The notes: a model not told the origin generated them from the sequence alone. A DNA stretch of 64,000 nt from JAFGHJ01 sp964418485 (GCA_964418485.1 CAYQMH010000002.1:1-64000); one strand, 5' to 3'; positions 25,304-33,793 are shown, counted from the stretch's first letter. Program-made: numbers and translations.

Positions 25304-27841
25304 TTATTTTGTAAGAACACTGAAAGCAGCAACAGCCAGTCCCACTTTGTATAGAACATCGACTGTAAATGCTAAACCTTCCCAGCCGGATCTTCCGATT
25401 CTGACTTTTTCCGGAACGATAATTGTATCGCCGGGTTTTATTTTAACCGAGCCTCCCATTTTACCTGAAGCACTTCTGATATTGCTTTTTTCGATTTTAC
25501 CTGAAGCTCTTCTGATATATATTTCCTTTATATTTGCTGTTGGTTTTGGTCCTCCTGCAATTTCCAGATAATCATTTAAGTGTAATCCTTCTTCGTAAGC
25601 TATTCCTGTTGCATTGTAAACTTCTCCTATTATTTGAACGGTTCCTGTTGATCTGGGTACCTCTAATATGTCTCCACTCTCAAGAGTTATATTTAGTTGG
25701 TTTGGATCATGTAGGTTTATTATAACCCTGCCTGAATCCTGAATCTTTTTTAGGCTTTCTAACTGTTGTTCCTGCATGCTGATATACTGCATCTGCGCGA
25801 GTTTGTTTTCTTCGGATGAGATGCCTCCCATAACTGCTCTTTGTTCACTGATAAGTCGGAGACGTGTTTCTCTTATTAAATTCTCCAGAGCTTCTGTCTC
25901 TAGTTTTGCAACTGATTTCTTTGTGAATATAGCTCCTTCAAGATAAGCATTCTCTGTGAGGCCGCTGGCTCTATCAATTATTTCCTTGAGGGTTGTTCCA
26001 ATTTGGATTGGATATGTCCCAGGATATTTAAATTCTCCCTTCAGAATAACATGTCCTAATTCACTATAGTAAGGTTTTCTTTTTACTGATATATAGTCGA
26101 GAGGTTCGAGTTTAGTCTGTAAGTCGCCTGGATCGGCGAGATTTATTTTTTCTAAGAAAATTCCTTTCTCGGGATTGAGTCTGAAGAGCTCTGCTTCATT
26201 TCTGGCGGAAACTCGTTTTCGTGCGGTGAATACCAGGTCTCCTACTGTCATTTTAGGATAAAGAATATATTGACCGGGTTTTTCCACTTCACCGTAAATA
26301 GTAACATAAAATTTTTCTTCAATTTCCTTTTCTGTGAAAACTCTTAATTTATCCCATTCTTCAAGTTTAATATTTTCTGTAAGGTTACCTTCAAGTAATT
26401 TCTCTAAATTAAATTCAATTATTTCTGGGAATTCTGTACCGCTAAAACGCAGGATCTCTGCTCTCTCCATGTAAGTTCCTTTTCTCACTCCTCCGGCTTC
26501 TTCTAAGAGATCGAGTACGGTCATGCCGTCTTTTAGCTGATAAGTTCCCTCGTTATTCACGTTCCCTTTTATTTCAACATAATTATAGAGATAGGGGGAT
26601 ATTTCGGTTGCAGTAACAAGGTCTCCGTTTTCAATTTTTGTGTTTTTAGAAAGTCTGTTAAAGGTGTTCTGATCCTCAAATTCTATATTCTCAATAATTT
26701 TTTTGTTTTCCGGAGATATTCTTTCGATCCGAATTCTCCTTTTCTCGGCGGTAGGAAGAAATCCGCCTGCCATTTCTATTAATTCTGAAAGTCGTTCCGT
26801 ACTGTCCAGTTCATATATGCCGGGTCTGTTTACTGCTCCGTTTATTCCTACTACTTTTCCAATTGGCGGTACTAGTATCATGTCACCGGGAGAAAATTGA
26901 ATGATTGGTAAAGGTTTTGTTTTGATAAAGAGTTTATATAAATCGATGGTTTTTGTAGTTCCGTTACTGGAAATATATTCTATTTTTCTAAGACTTCCGG
27001 ATTTTTTTATGCCATTTGATTCGAAGAAAGCTGCTACGGGATTGGAGAGAACTGTAAAATTATAAACCCCGGGACTTGTAACTTCACCCAAGACAAATAT
27101 GTTAACACTTTTTAAGTAGCCTAAACTTACAGTAACCTCTATATTGGAGAACTCTTTTTGAAATGCTTCACTGATTGTTTTTTTGCTTTCTTTGTATGTC
27201 TTTCCCCAGAGTTTTATACTTCCTATATATGGGAGAACTATTGAACCATCACGGTTTATATTTAATGTCCATGCGTTATTTATTTCTCCGGAAATGTCTA
27301 TATATAGTTCATCTCCCGGTCCTAAGATATAATCATCTGCTATCGGAGCGAAAATTTGTGCCCTTTTTAATTGAGTTTGGAACATGTCATATCCGAATTG
27401 TTTTAATGTTACGGAAAGAGAATCAAGGTGTTTATTTACCTGTGATAATTTCTTTCTTAACTTGAAAAATGTTGTATCTGCCGCTATCAGATATTGATCC
27501 TGCAGGTTTTTATCTTTTAAGTATTGACTCCTCAATTCAATTTTCAAAGATTCTGCCTTCATCTGTTCTACGAGAGAGTCTTTTAAGATTTCAAGTTTCA
27601 TCCTCCGGGGGGTAATCATATATTTTTTATTGAACATTTTCTCTATTGTTGAAAGCGATTCGGCAACCTCTATAGTTTGTCCTTCTGCAGTGGTATCTAA
27701 TAACTCCGATGGTAAAACTTGGGGTGCTGTTCTGCTGCCTTCCCGTATTTGCCACAGTATGCCTCTGTCTATTTCTTCACTGAGACAGGTAAAAGATAAA
27801 ACTATTAAAATAAATACCAATATTATTCTTTCTTTCAGCAT
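25304..27841 (-). CDS. polysaccharide export protein with several SLBB domains
   Basis: An 845-residue periplasmic/outer-membrane protein of the Wza-like export family. Signal peptide (MLKERIILVFILIVLSFTCLS), a helical stretch, Poly_export domain (YILGPGDELYIDISGEI, about 172-188, to IEVTVSLGYL), then at least five SLBB domains. Each has the pattern 'V-x-G-x-V-x-x-P-G-x-Y' followed by 'D-L/I-I-x-x-A-G-G' (for example INGAVNRPGIYEL..LIEMAGGF; IKGNVNNEGTYQLKDG; IYGEVEKPGQYILY; LKGEFKYPGTYPI; IIGEVYNATGIAYEEG). A C-terminal segment (GLAFTVDVLYKVGLAVAAFSVL) may be a membrane helix. No glycosyltransferase, Wzx or Wzc gene is nearby, so the exported polymer is unknown. Confidence 0.85.
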   Translation of the reverse strand: MLKERIILVFILIVLSFTCLSEEIDRGILWQIREGSRTAPQVLPSELLDTTAEGQTIEVAESLSTIEKMFNKKYMITPRRMKLEILKDSLVEQMKAESLKIELRSQYLKDKNLQDQYLIAADTTFFKLRKKLSQVNKHLDSLSVTLKQFGYDMFQTQLKRAQIFAPIADDYILGPGDELYIDISGEINNAWTLNINRDGSIVLPYIGSIKLWGKTYKESKKTISEAFQKEFSNIEVTVSLGYLKSVNIFVLGEVTSPGVYNFTVLSNPVAAFFESNGIKKSGSLRKIEYISSNGTTKTIDLYKLFIKTKPLPIIQFSPGDMILVPPIGKVVGINGAVNRPGIYELDSTERLSELIEMAGGFLPTAEKRRIRIERISPENKKIIENIEFEDQNTFNRLSKNTKIENGDLVTATEISPYLYNYVEIKGNVNNEGTYQLKDGMTVLDLLEEAGGVRKGTYMERAEILRFSGTEFPEIIEFNLEKLLEGNLTENIKLEEWDKLRVFTEKEIEEKFYVTIYGEVEKPGQYILYPKMTVGDLVFTARKRVSARNEAELFRLNPEKGIFLEKINLADPGDLQTKLEPLDYISVKRKPYYSELGHVILKGEFKYPGTYPIQIGTTLKEIIDRASGLTENAYLEGAIFTKKSVAKLETEALENLIRETRLRLISEQRAVMGGISSEENKLAQMQYISMQEQQLESLKKIQDSGRVIINLHDPNQLNITLESGDILEVPRSTGTVQIIGEVYNATGIAYEEGLHLNDYLEIAGGPKPTANIKEIYIRRASGKIEKSNIRSASGKMGGSVKIKPGDTIIVPEKVRIGRSGWEGLAFTVDVLYKVGLAVAAFSVLTK

Positions 27842-27866
27842 ATTTTCTCCATTTTTTGATATTTTG

Positions 27867-27894
27867 ATACTACGAAGAGTTTTAGATTTGTCAA
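27867..27894 (-). promoter_or_regulatory. promoter of the SLBB export gene
   Basis: Minus strand TTGACA (27889-27894), 16-bp spacer, TAGTAT (27867-27872), about 26 nt before the ATG with a GGAG SD. Confidence 0.6.
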
Positions 27895-28020
27895 GGGCTG
27901 ATAGGTAGTATGTATTTGGTATTTATGAGTTTTAGATTTTCCTAAGTTCTGTGTTGCTGAGTGCCGATACCATTGGAAATCAAATATTAAAATTTAAAAA
28001 GCAAAATGACGAGAAAATCT

Positions 28021-28095
28021 GTTGGTCTGTGGGTCGGTTAGTCCGTTGGTCCGTTTAAAAAACACACCAACACACCCACGCACTAACACACTAAC
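28021..28095. repeat. GT/AC-rich imperfect hairpin repeat, copy 1
   Basis: GTTGGTCTGTGGGTCGGTTA ... CCAACACACCCACGCACTAAC: the left and right halves are imperfect inverses. A second copy is at 57968-58034. It is preceded by an 'aaaatttaaaaagcaaaatgac' type tract (27989-28010) shared with 14597-14622, and followed by GCGGC-TTT-GCCGC (28121-28133). No gene in 27842-28169. Confidence 0.65.
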
Positions 28096-28135
28096 AAAAT
28101 TTAATATTTTTATATTTTAGCGGCTTTGCCGCGCA

Positions 28136-28163
28136 TTGACATATTTTATATTCTCATTATAAT
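28136..28163 (+). promoter_or_regulatory. promoter of the aminotransferase-fold gene, probably leaderless
   Basis: TTGACA (28136-28141), 16-bp spacer, TATAAT (28158-28163). The ATG at 28170 begins 7 nt after the -10 box, so transcription should start at or next to the start codon; there is no Shine-Dalgarno. Confidence 0.75.
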
Positions 28164-28169
28164 ACAATT

Positions 28170-29306
28170 ATGAATTCTATTCTGGGGAAAATCGAAGATT
28201 CTATCATATCCAGAGTTATGAAAGCGGCGGAAGAAAGTAAAGCAATTAATTTTGCCGAAAATCCTATTGAACTCTTTACTCCTGAGTTTATTATCGAAAG
28301 TGCTAAAGAAGCTATAGACGGTGGATTTAACGGATATATAACCAGTGCAGGAAGAAAGCCTTTAAGGAAATTGACTTCTGAAATTATATCCAGAGAAACC
28401 GGTGTAACTTTCGACCCCGAGGAAGAAATTACAATAACTTCAGGGGCTAGTGAGGCTTTTGTATCCTCCATGTTGAGTCTTGTCGAGGGCGAGAATGGAG
28501 TTGTTATACCAGAGCCTTTTTATGAAAATTATTTACCGATAACTGAGTTGAGTCGGGGTAAGCCTATTTTTTTATCTCTCGCGGAGCCCGATTATTCTTT
28601 TCATTTTACCGATTTTAAGAAATTGCCTACTTTTAAGGTTTTTATTCTTAATAATCCACATAACCCTACAGGAAAAGTCTTTAATTCAGAAGAAATTAAA
28701 GCTATTGGAAACACTGTTCTCGAAAGGGAAGGATATTTGATTGTGGATGAAACTTATAAGCATCTTTTGTATGAAGGTGAATATATATCGCCATTACAGA
28801 TTGGAGGCCTTATAGATCGTACAATTATTATTGGTAGTTTTTCGACTATTTTTTCCGTGCGGGGTTGGAGATTGGGTTATGTTGCTGCAAAAGCTCCAAT
28901 TATGAAAGAAATAAGAAAAGTTCACTATTATAGTTCTATTTCTGCGCCGGTACCTTTTCAGTGGGCATTTGAAAATTTCGATATTCAATCGAATTTTATA
29001 GAAAACATGAAGGAAAAATATAAGGAAAAGAGAGATTTTTTGTGTAGGGCACTCGAAAAAGCAGGATTTAGTTTCTATAACCCTGAAGGAGGATGTTACG
29101 TATTTGTTAATTTTGAGGATGTTTGGGACGGCAATGATTGGGGTTTTTATAAATATTTGCTGAAAAATAAAAATATTGCAATTGTTCCGGGATCGGCTTT
29201 TTATTCCGGTAAAAGTAAAGGAAAGAAGAAAGTAAGATTTACTTTTTCTCAGTCAGATTTCAATCTTAAGGAACTCGCCTCGATACTTTCGGCAGGAATT
29301 ACCTGA
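28170..29306 (+). CDS. fold-type I aminotransferase homologue lacking the catalytic lysine
   Basis: A 378-residue class I/II aminotransferase-like protein. Landmarks of the PLP site are present: ITSGASEAF (phosphate loop), Asn165 in NNPHNPTG, Asp193 and Tyr196 in IVDETYKHLLY, and Arg356 in KVRFTFS (substrate carboxylate). In the segment that normally reads S-x-S-K-x-F-s-x-x-G-W-R-x-G-Y, this protein has GSFSTIFSVRGWRLGYV: Thr226 (codon ACT, 28845-28847) replaces the Schiff-base lysine, and no neighbouring Lys can be shifted in. It may bind PLP or an amino-substrate adduct without transamination, or have a regulatory role. Monocistronic, with repeat DNA on both sides. Confidence 0.85.
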   Translation: MNSILGKIEDSIISRVMKAAEESKAINFAENPIELFTPEFIIESAKEAIDGGFNGYITSAGRKPLRKLTSEIISRETGVTFDPEEEITITSGASEAFVSSMLSLVEGENGVVIPEPFYENYLPITELSRGKPIFLSLAEPDYSFHFTDFKKLPTFKVFILNNPHNPTGKVFNSEEIKAIGNTVLEREGYLIVDETYKHLLYEGEYISPLQIGGLIDRTIIIGSFSTIFSVRGWRLGYVAAKAPIMKEIRKVHYYSSISAPVPFQWAFENFDIQSNFIENMKEKYKEKRDFLCRALEKAGFSFYNPEGGCYVFVNFEDVWDGNDWGFYKYLLKNKNIAIVPGSAFYSGKSKGKKKVRFTFSQSDFNLKELASILSAGIT

Positions 29307-29334
29307 CATTAGGTTTTAGTTAAAAGAACAATAA

Positions 29335-29556
29335 ATAAAAAACTTTGTGTCCTTTGTGAGCTTTGTGTGAATGATTTAGTCATTAGTCATCGGTCACTAG
29401 TCACAGGTCAAAAAAAATTATTTGTGCTATTCGTGCAATTTGTTGTTTCTCTTTGTTTTTGTGAGGGGTAGGGTATAAACAATAAAAATTCTTTGTTGTT
29501 TCTCTGTGATCTCTGTGTGTTTTTTTGTTTCTCTGTGTGCTCTGTGGTTAGAATCG
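29335..29556 (-). repeat. dispersed intergenic repeat, copy E (inverted)
   Basis: Reads TTTGTGTCCTTTGTGAGCTT, TTAGTCATTAGTCATCGGTC, TTGTGCTATTCGTGCAATTT, GAGGGGTAGGGTATAAACAA, TTCTCTGTGTGCTCTGTGGT: the reverse complement of copy F at 51474-51610 nearly end to end. Confidence 0.75.
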
Positions 29557-29561
29557 TTTTT

Positions 29562-31196
29562 TTACGATTCGTATTCCCACATGGAATAGAAGGATTTTAA
29601 TCTTCTCCTGTTGGGGCTTTTTCGTAATTTGTTCAGTGCGTTTTCTTCAATTTGCCTTATTCTTTCTCTTGTTACTTTAAACATCAGTCCTATCTCTTCC
29701 AGAGTTTTAGTTTCGCCGTCCAACAGTCCGTAACGAAGCTCCAGCACTTTTTTTTCTCTGGGAGATAAAGAACTATCCAGAACTTCTAAAAGACTTTCGC
29801 TTAACAGTTTTAACATAGCCTGTTTTGCCGGAGATGGTGTTTTTTCTTTGGCAATGATATCTCCATAAAGTAAATCTCCTTCATCGGCAACAGGTTCGTC
29901 CAGTGATCTTGTCGAATCGCCTAATGTTTGGGCAAATCTTATTCGTTCTTTTGAGATCCCTATGTATTGGGCTATTTCCTCAAGAGTTGGTTTAGTACCA
30001 TTTCTCTGAAGTAAATCTCTTTTTGATTTCGTTATTTTATTAATAAGTGTCAATGTATGAGTAGGAATTGAAAACGAATCGGACTGTTCTGCGAGAGTCT
30101 TTATTATAGCCTGTTTGATCCACCATATCCCATATGTTGAGAATTTGTAACCTTTTGTATGGTCAAATTTTTCGACAGCTTTTATTAATCCGGCGTTGCC
30201 TTCCTGGACAATATCCATAAAACTCACACCGCTTCTTTTAAATTTTTTAGCAATAGAAAAGACCAGCCTAATATTTCCCTCAATTAGTTCTCTTTTCGCC
30301 TGGCAGAAGAAATTTTCCCATTTTCGGATATTCCTGTAAATATGGTTTACTTCTTTCCAGTCAGAATGAATTTTAAGCTGGAAATTCTTGATTTCCTTAA
30401 TTATTTCTTTTAACTGCCTTTTTAAATTTTTTCTTTCTTTTGTAGAGCTTGCATTTTCAAATTCTTCTCTTAAACTTCTTGCATAAGCTACTTTCTTTTT
30501 GAATTCGTCGTGAATTTCTTCCTGTAATTGCATGAGTTTTTTGAGGTAAGGAGTCTGTATTCTGAGTTTTAATATAGATTTTATTATATTTTTTTCGTGT
30601 CGTTTGTACTTAAATTCATAGATTCTTTTTCCCTTTTTAAGATAAGCGTTCTTATAGTGCATTAGTTTAGATTTCCATTTTTCTATACGTTTCATTAATT
30701 TAAATAAGTTTTTTTTATCTTTATGACCTTTATAACCCTCATCCCATTTGTGTGTATCTAAGTATAAAAACTGCTTTATGAGAAAAGGCGATCTTTCTAT
30801 TTCATCTTTATAAGATAGAAACTTATCTATTATGGGTAGAGATCTAAATAAGTATCTCGAAATCATGGTACGACCTTTTTCTAATTTCTTACCTATTTCG
30901 AATTCTTCTTCTTTTGTGAGCAAGGAAGTGCCGTCGATATCGCGAAGATAAAGTTTTATGGGTTGATCTAATGCGGCAGGTGATATTTTAACCGAACTTA
31001 TATTGTAATCTATATATTTTTCTTCATTATCGTCTTCTTCAAATGTTTCTTCAAGATTTCCTCCTATTTCGGATAAAATTTCATTTAATTTCTCCTCTGA
31101 TATATCTAACTTTTCTTTTAGTTCATCGAGATAGATGTTTCCGTCTTTATCCATGAGATTAAGGATTTCCGACCAGACGAGAGCTTTATCTTCCAA
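29562..31196 (-). CDS. rpoD: primary sigma factor RpoD/SigA
   Basis: Directs RNA polymerase to housekeeping promoters. Region 1.2 (DQPIKLYLRDIDGTSLLTKEEEFEIGKKLE), a Lys-rich non-conserved region, region 2 (REGNIRLV-like EGNIRLVFSIAKKF, IVQEGNAGLIKAVEKF, GYKFSTYGIWWIKQAI), region 3, and region 4 (SPREKKVLELRYGL, TLEEIGLMFKVTRERIRQIEENALNKLR) are complete. Region 2.3/2.4 is unusual: WWIKQAII where most have WWIRQAIT, and AEQSDSFSIPTHT in place of ADQARTIRIPVHM. The frame is open up to 31268, but a TTG at 31196 with GGAG 6 nt upstream gives only an 11-nt overlap with dnaG and is the better start (544 aa). Follows dnaG as in the macromolecular-synthesis operon. Confidence 0.92.
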   Translation of the reverse strand: MEDKALVWSEILNLMDKDGNIYLDELKEKLDISEEKLNEILSEIGGNLEETFEEDDNEEKYIDYNISSVKISPAALDQPIKLYLRDIDGTSLLTKEEEFEIGKKLEKGRTMISRYLFRSLPIIDKFLSYKDEIERSPFLIKQFLYLDTHKWDEGYKGHKDKKNLFKLMKRIEKWKSKLMHYKNAYLKKGKRIYEFKYKRHEKNIIKSILKLRIQTPYLKKLMQLQEEIHDEFKKKVAYARSLREEFENASSTKERKNLKRQLKEIIKEIKNFQLKIHSDWKEVNHIYRNIRKWENFFCQAKRELIEGNIRLVFSIAKKFKRSGVSFMDIVQEGNAGLIKAVEKFDHTKGYKFSTYGIWWIKQAIIKTLAEQSDSFSIPTHTLTLINKITKSKRDLLQRNGTKPTLEEIAQYIGISKERIRFAQTLGDSTRSLDEPVADEGDLLYGDIIAKEKTPSPAKQAMLKLLSESLLEVLDSSLSPREKKVLELRYGLLDGETKTLEEIGLMFKVTRERIRQIEENALNKLRKSPNRRRLKSFYSMWEYES

Positions 31197-32883
31197 TGAC
31201 TTCTCCTTTTTTGAGGCGTTTTCGTTCTTCTTTAAGTTCGTCGATCTCTTTACATAATAATGTATCACTTTTTTCTTTTTCTTTACCAGCGTCGATTTTT
31301 TGTAATTCTATCACTTTTTCTTCTATTAATTGATTTAAATGATAAATTTTTAAACTTATTGCTCTTCCAACTGCCGAATTTGGAGGGGTTTCGCTTTTTT
31401 TAATCAGATAATCTACGAAAGGTGGAGGGAGAGAGTTTATTATGTCTTTAATTTTCAAGTCCGACCCTTCTTTTAGCAATCTAAAATATTTTTTAAGATG
31501 AGGATTTTTGACATAATTTTCATCCAGCACGGAGAAAACAATATCTTTTTCTTCCGGATGTTTTAATATTGCATATATAAATGATAATTCATGTTCTTCT
31601 CTTTCCTCAATGTTTGTTTTTTTCTGAGAAATTATCGTTGTTTTTTTTGTCTCGGATCTTTCCAGCGATTTTCTGCTTATTGCAAGTTTTTTTGCTATGA
31701 AGTCTTCGTATATTTCTCTTTTTGAAGGTTCGTTTATTGCTCCAAGTACTGAAGTAATTTCGTCGACAGCTTTTGTAAGTTCCATAGGCGAGGAAAGTTT
31801 ATATTTGTTCCGTATTCTGTCGAGTAGCCAATCGATAAAATCACTTGATTCTTTTAGTAATCTCTCAAAATTTTCTTTGCCTTCTTTGGATATTATCTCA
31901 TCGGGATCTTTCCCTTTTCCGCTTTCTGCAATCTTTACGTTGATTTGTTTATCGAGAAGCATGCCTAAGGATCTGAGTGTTGCCGCCTGTCCAGCAGTAT
32001 CTTTATCGAAGAAGAGAGTGACTTCTTTGGCATATCGTGAGATTAATTCCGATTGGTCCAGCGTTAAAGAGGTGCCAAGACAAGCTACAACGTTCTTTAG
32101 TCCCGTTTGATAAAGAGATAAGAAATCAAAATATCCCTCTACAAGTATAACTTTCTCTAATTTTCTTATTTCTTCTTTGGTATGCCATAAACTGTAGAAA
32201 TTCTTCCCTTTCTTATGTATCGGTGTATCCGGTGAATTCAGATATTTTGGTCCTTTTTTACTTAATCTTCTTCCTCCAAAACCAATAATCCTGCCCGAAG
32301 GAGAAAATAGAGGAAATAAAAGACGGAGGAAGAATGTGTCTTTTAAACTTCCGTTACTTTTTTTTATCAGGCCGCTTTTTATTAAATCCTGGATTTTAAA
32401 TTCTTTCTTCGCGCTGGGGAGAAAATTGCTTCTATACGGCGCGAAACCTAACTTGAATTCTTCTATGGTATCTTCCTTAAGAGCTCTTTTTTTTAAATAG
32501 TCGAGTACTTTGGGTGATTTCAGAAGTTCCTTATGGTAAAAATCTACGGCAAAATCGTGTATTGAATATAGGATTTCATTTTCCCCTTCAAATTTACCAA
32601 TTTGTATGCCGGCTCTTTCGGCTAAGATACGGACAGCTTCCGTAAAAGGAACTTTCTCGAATTCCATAACAAAGGTAATCACATCACCACTTTTGCCGCA
32701 ACCGAAACAATGAAATATATTTAAAGCCGGGGAAACATGAAATGAAGGAGTGTTATCTTTATGAAAAGGACAATTGGTTACGTAGTTTTTACCTGCTTTC
32801 TTCAAAGGAAGATAATCTCCAATGAGGTGAGCTATTTCTATTTTTTCCTTGATTTGGTTTATAACCCCATCAGAAACAAGCAT
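31186..32883 (-). CDS. dnaG: DNA primase
   Basis: Makes RNA primers for replication. About 565 residues from ATG 32883 (MLVSDGVINQIKEKIEIAHLIGDYL is the typical opening; an in-frame TTG at 32919 adds 12 atypical residues). N-terminal CHC2 zinc finger: CPFH...HCFGCGKSGDVITFV (about 37-70). Catalytic core with RLLFPLFSPSGRIIGFGGR, TOPRIM motifs LVEGYFDFLSLY (about 250-261) and LFFDKDTAGQAATLRS. The C-terminal helical domain (about 430-565) would bind DnaB. rpoD follows; rpsU is not found upstream. Confidence 0.95.
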   Translation of the reverse strand: MLVSDGVINQIKEKIEIAHLIGDYLPLKKAGKNYVTNCPFHKDNTPSFHVSPALNIFHCFGCGKSGDVITFVMEFEKVPFTEAVRILAERAGIQIGKFEGENEILYSIHDFAVDFYHKELLKSPKVLDYLKKRALKEDTIEEFKLGFAPYRSNFLPSAKKEFKIQDLIKSGLIKKSNGSLKDTFFLRLLFPLFSPSGRIIGFGGRRLSKKGPKYLNSPDTPIHKKGKNFYSLWHTKEEIRKLEKVILVEGYFDFLSLYQTGLKNVVACLGTSLTLDQSELISRYAKEVTLFFDKDTAGQAATLRSLGMLLDKQINVKIAESGKGKDPDEIISKEGKENFERLLKESSDFIDWLLDRIRNKYKLSSPMELTKAVDEITSVLGAINEPSKREIYEDFIAKKLAISRKSLERSETKKTTIISQKKTNIEEREEHELSFIYAILKHPEEKDIVFSVLDENYVKNPHLKKYFRLLKEGSDLKIKDIINSLPPPFVDYLIKKSETPPNSAVGRAISLKIYHLNQLIEEKVIELQKIDAGKEKEKSDTLLCKEIDELKEERKRLKKGEVIGR

Positions 32884-32924
32884 AACTATAAATTCTAAGT
32901 TTTTTTTCGACTTTCGCAAGCCCC

Positions 32925-32952
32925 ATTATAGCGAAAAAACCGCTAAAGTGAA
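32925..32952 (-). promoter_or_regulatory. candidate promoter of dnaG-rpoD
   Basis: Minus strand TATAAT (32925-32930), with TTCACT 16 bp upstream (32947-32952) as a weak -35. About 40 nt before the dnaG ATG. Confidence 0.45.
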
Positions 32953-33264
32953 AAAATAAAAAATCAAAATGCAAAGTTAAAAATCAAAGTTTGAAAATAA
33001 AGTAAAAACAAAAATAAAAATCTTTGTGTTATTTTGGTAAATTTGTGTTTAGATCTAGGAATTTCGCTATTTTAGCGCATTTCACGTTTATTATTTTAAT
33101 ATGGTGGGGAATTAGCCCTATTTTTAAATTTCTAAGTTAACATCTTTTTTAAAAAAAATAAAATAACTGTATTTAAGTTTACCGCTTCTTAAACTTTTGA
33201 TCTGTTATATCTTACAAAAGAGCATGTCAAGGAGTTTTTAAAGCAAAAAAACCTATTTAACCCC
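32953..33264. other. intergenic region between the divergent dnaG and mraZ
   Basis: AT-rich DNA without a gene. It has an 'aaatcaaaatgcaaagttaaaaatcaaag' type tract (32961-32990) akin to those at 14600 and 27990. A perfect hairpin CGCTA-TTT-TAGCG lies at 33066-33078, echoed by GCGAAAAAACCGCTAAAG at 32931-32948. No regulator site recognised other than those listed for dnaG and mraZ. Confidence 0.5.
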
Positions 33265-33292
33265 TTGACAAAATCTACAATTTGATTATAAT
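33265..33292 (+). promoter_or_regulatory. mraZ (dcw cluster) promoter
   Basis: Perfect consensus on both elements: TTGACA (33265-33270), 16-bp spacer, TATAAT (33287-33292). Transcription should begin near 33299, about 50 nt before the mraZ ATG. Confidence 0.9.
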
Positions 33293-33294
33293 TG

Positions 33295-33319
33295 TGGGTA
33301 ACAGTGGTGGAAAGTGGGG
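33295..33319 (+). promoter_or_regulatory. MraZ-binding repeats
   Basis: Three boxes at exact 10-bp spacing, TGGGT-aacag-TGGTG-gaaag-TGGGG. This matches the TGGGN-N5 repeats bound by MraZ upstream of its own gene in Escherichia coli. They begin 2 bp after the -10 box and cover the expected transcription start, so MraZ bound here would block initiation. Confidence 0.82.
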
Positions 33320-33348
33320 AATTGGATTTTAAGGTTAAGGAGGAAAGA

Positions 33349-33783
33349 ATGTATTTTATAGGAAATGACATATACTCTGTTGATCACAAAGGCAGGGTGT
33401 TTATTCCTGCGAAGTTCAGAGCGGTTTTGACAGAGAAGGATGAGGGAAGTTTCTATATAGCCAGAGGATTTGAAACTTCTCTTTTGCTTTTTCCTCTTTC
33501 GGGGTGGAATGAATTTGTTGGTGAGCTTTCAGGTCAAAGATATTCCCAGAAGAGCATAAGAGATGCAATAAGGGCTTTTTCCTATGCTACGGAACGTCTT
33601 TCTATGGATTCCCAGGGTCGTGTTGTTATTCCCAAGGAGCTTCGTGCCTATTCGAGAATCGAGGATGAGATTTTCTTTCTTGGGGCTATTAATAAAATTG
33701 AATTATGGTCTCCTTCGGTTTATGAAGAATACTCTAAGGGGAGTAAGAGTATAGATGAATTGTATTCAAAGCTTGGTATGTGA
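33349..33783 (+). CDS. mraZ: transcriptional regulator MraZ
   Basis: DNA-binding regulator of the division/cell-wall cluster, forming ring-shaped oligomers. 144 residues with the two tandem SpoVT/AbrB-like half-domains: DIYSVDHKGRVFIPAKFR (about 6-23) and ERLSMDSQGRVVIPKELR (about 83-100), each with the D-x-K/Q-G-R-v-x-I-P motif. ATG at 33349 is preceded by AAGGAGG at 5 nt spacing; the open frame extends to 33292, but that would start inside the promoter. First gene of the cluster, behind its own operator. Confidence 0.95.
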   Translation: MYFIGNDIYSVDHKGRVFIPAKFRAVLTEKDEGSFYIARGFETSLLLFPLSGWNEFVGELSGQRYSQKSIRDAIRAFSYATERLSMDSQGRVVIPKELRAYSRIEDEIFFLGAINKIELWSPSVYEEYSKGSKSIDELYSKLGM

Positions 33784-33793
33784 TGAGCTTATA

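Noticed and set aside
28065..28100. AC-rich repeats (CACACCAACACACCCACGCAC) as a CRISPR-like array
   Set aside because: No regular repeat-spacer period, only one short tract, and the same sequence recurs as a hairpin repeat at 57968-58034.
28170..28220. Reading the missing Lys of the aminotransferase as a frameshift artefact
   Set aside because: The frame is continuous and the residues on both sides (SFS and GWRLGY) align without a gap, so the change is a substitution.
29551..29570. Hairpin GAATCGT/ACGATTC at the rpoD stop as terminator
   Set aside because: Only 7 bp, AT-rich loop, and no T-tract follows on the minus strand.
33292..33348. Longer mraZ starting with TTG at 33292
   Set aside because: It would begin inside the -10 box and operator; ATG at 33349 has a perfect SD and matches the family's N-terminus.
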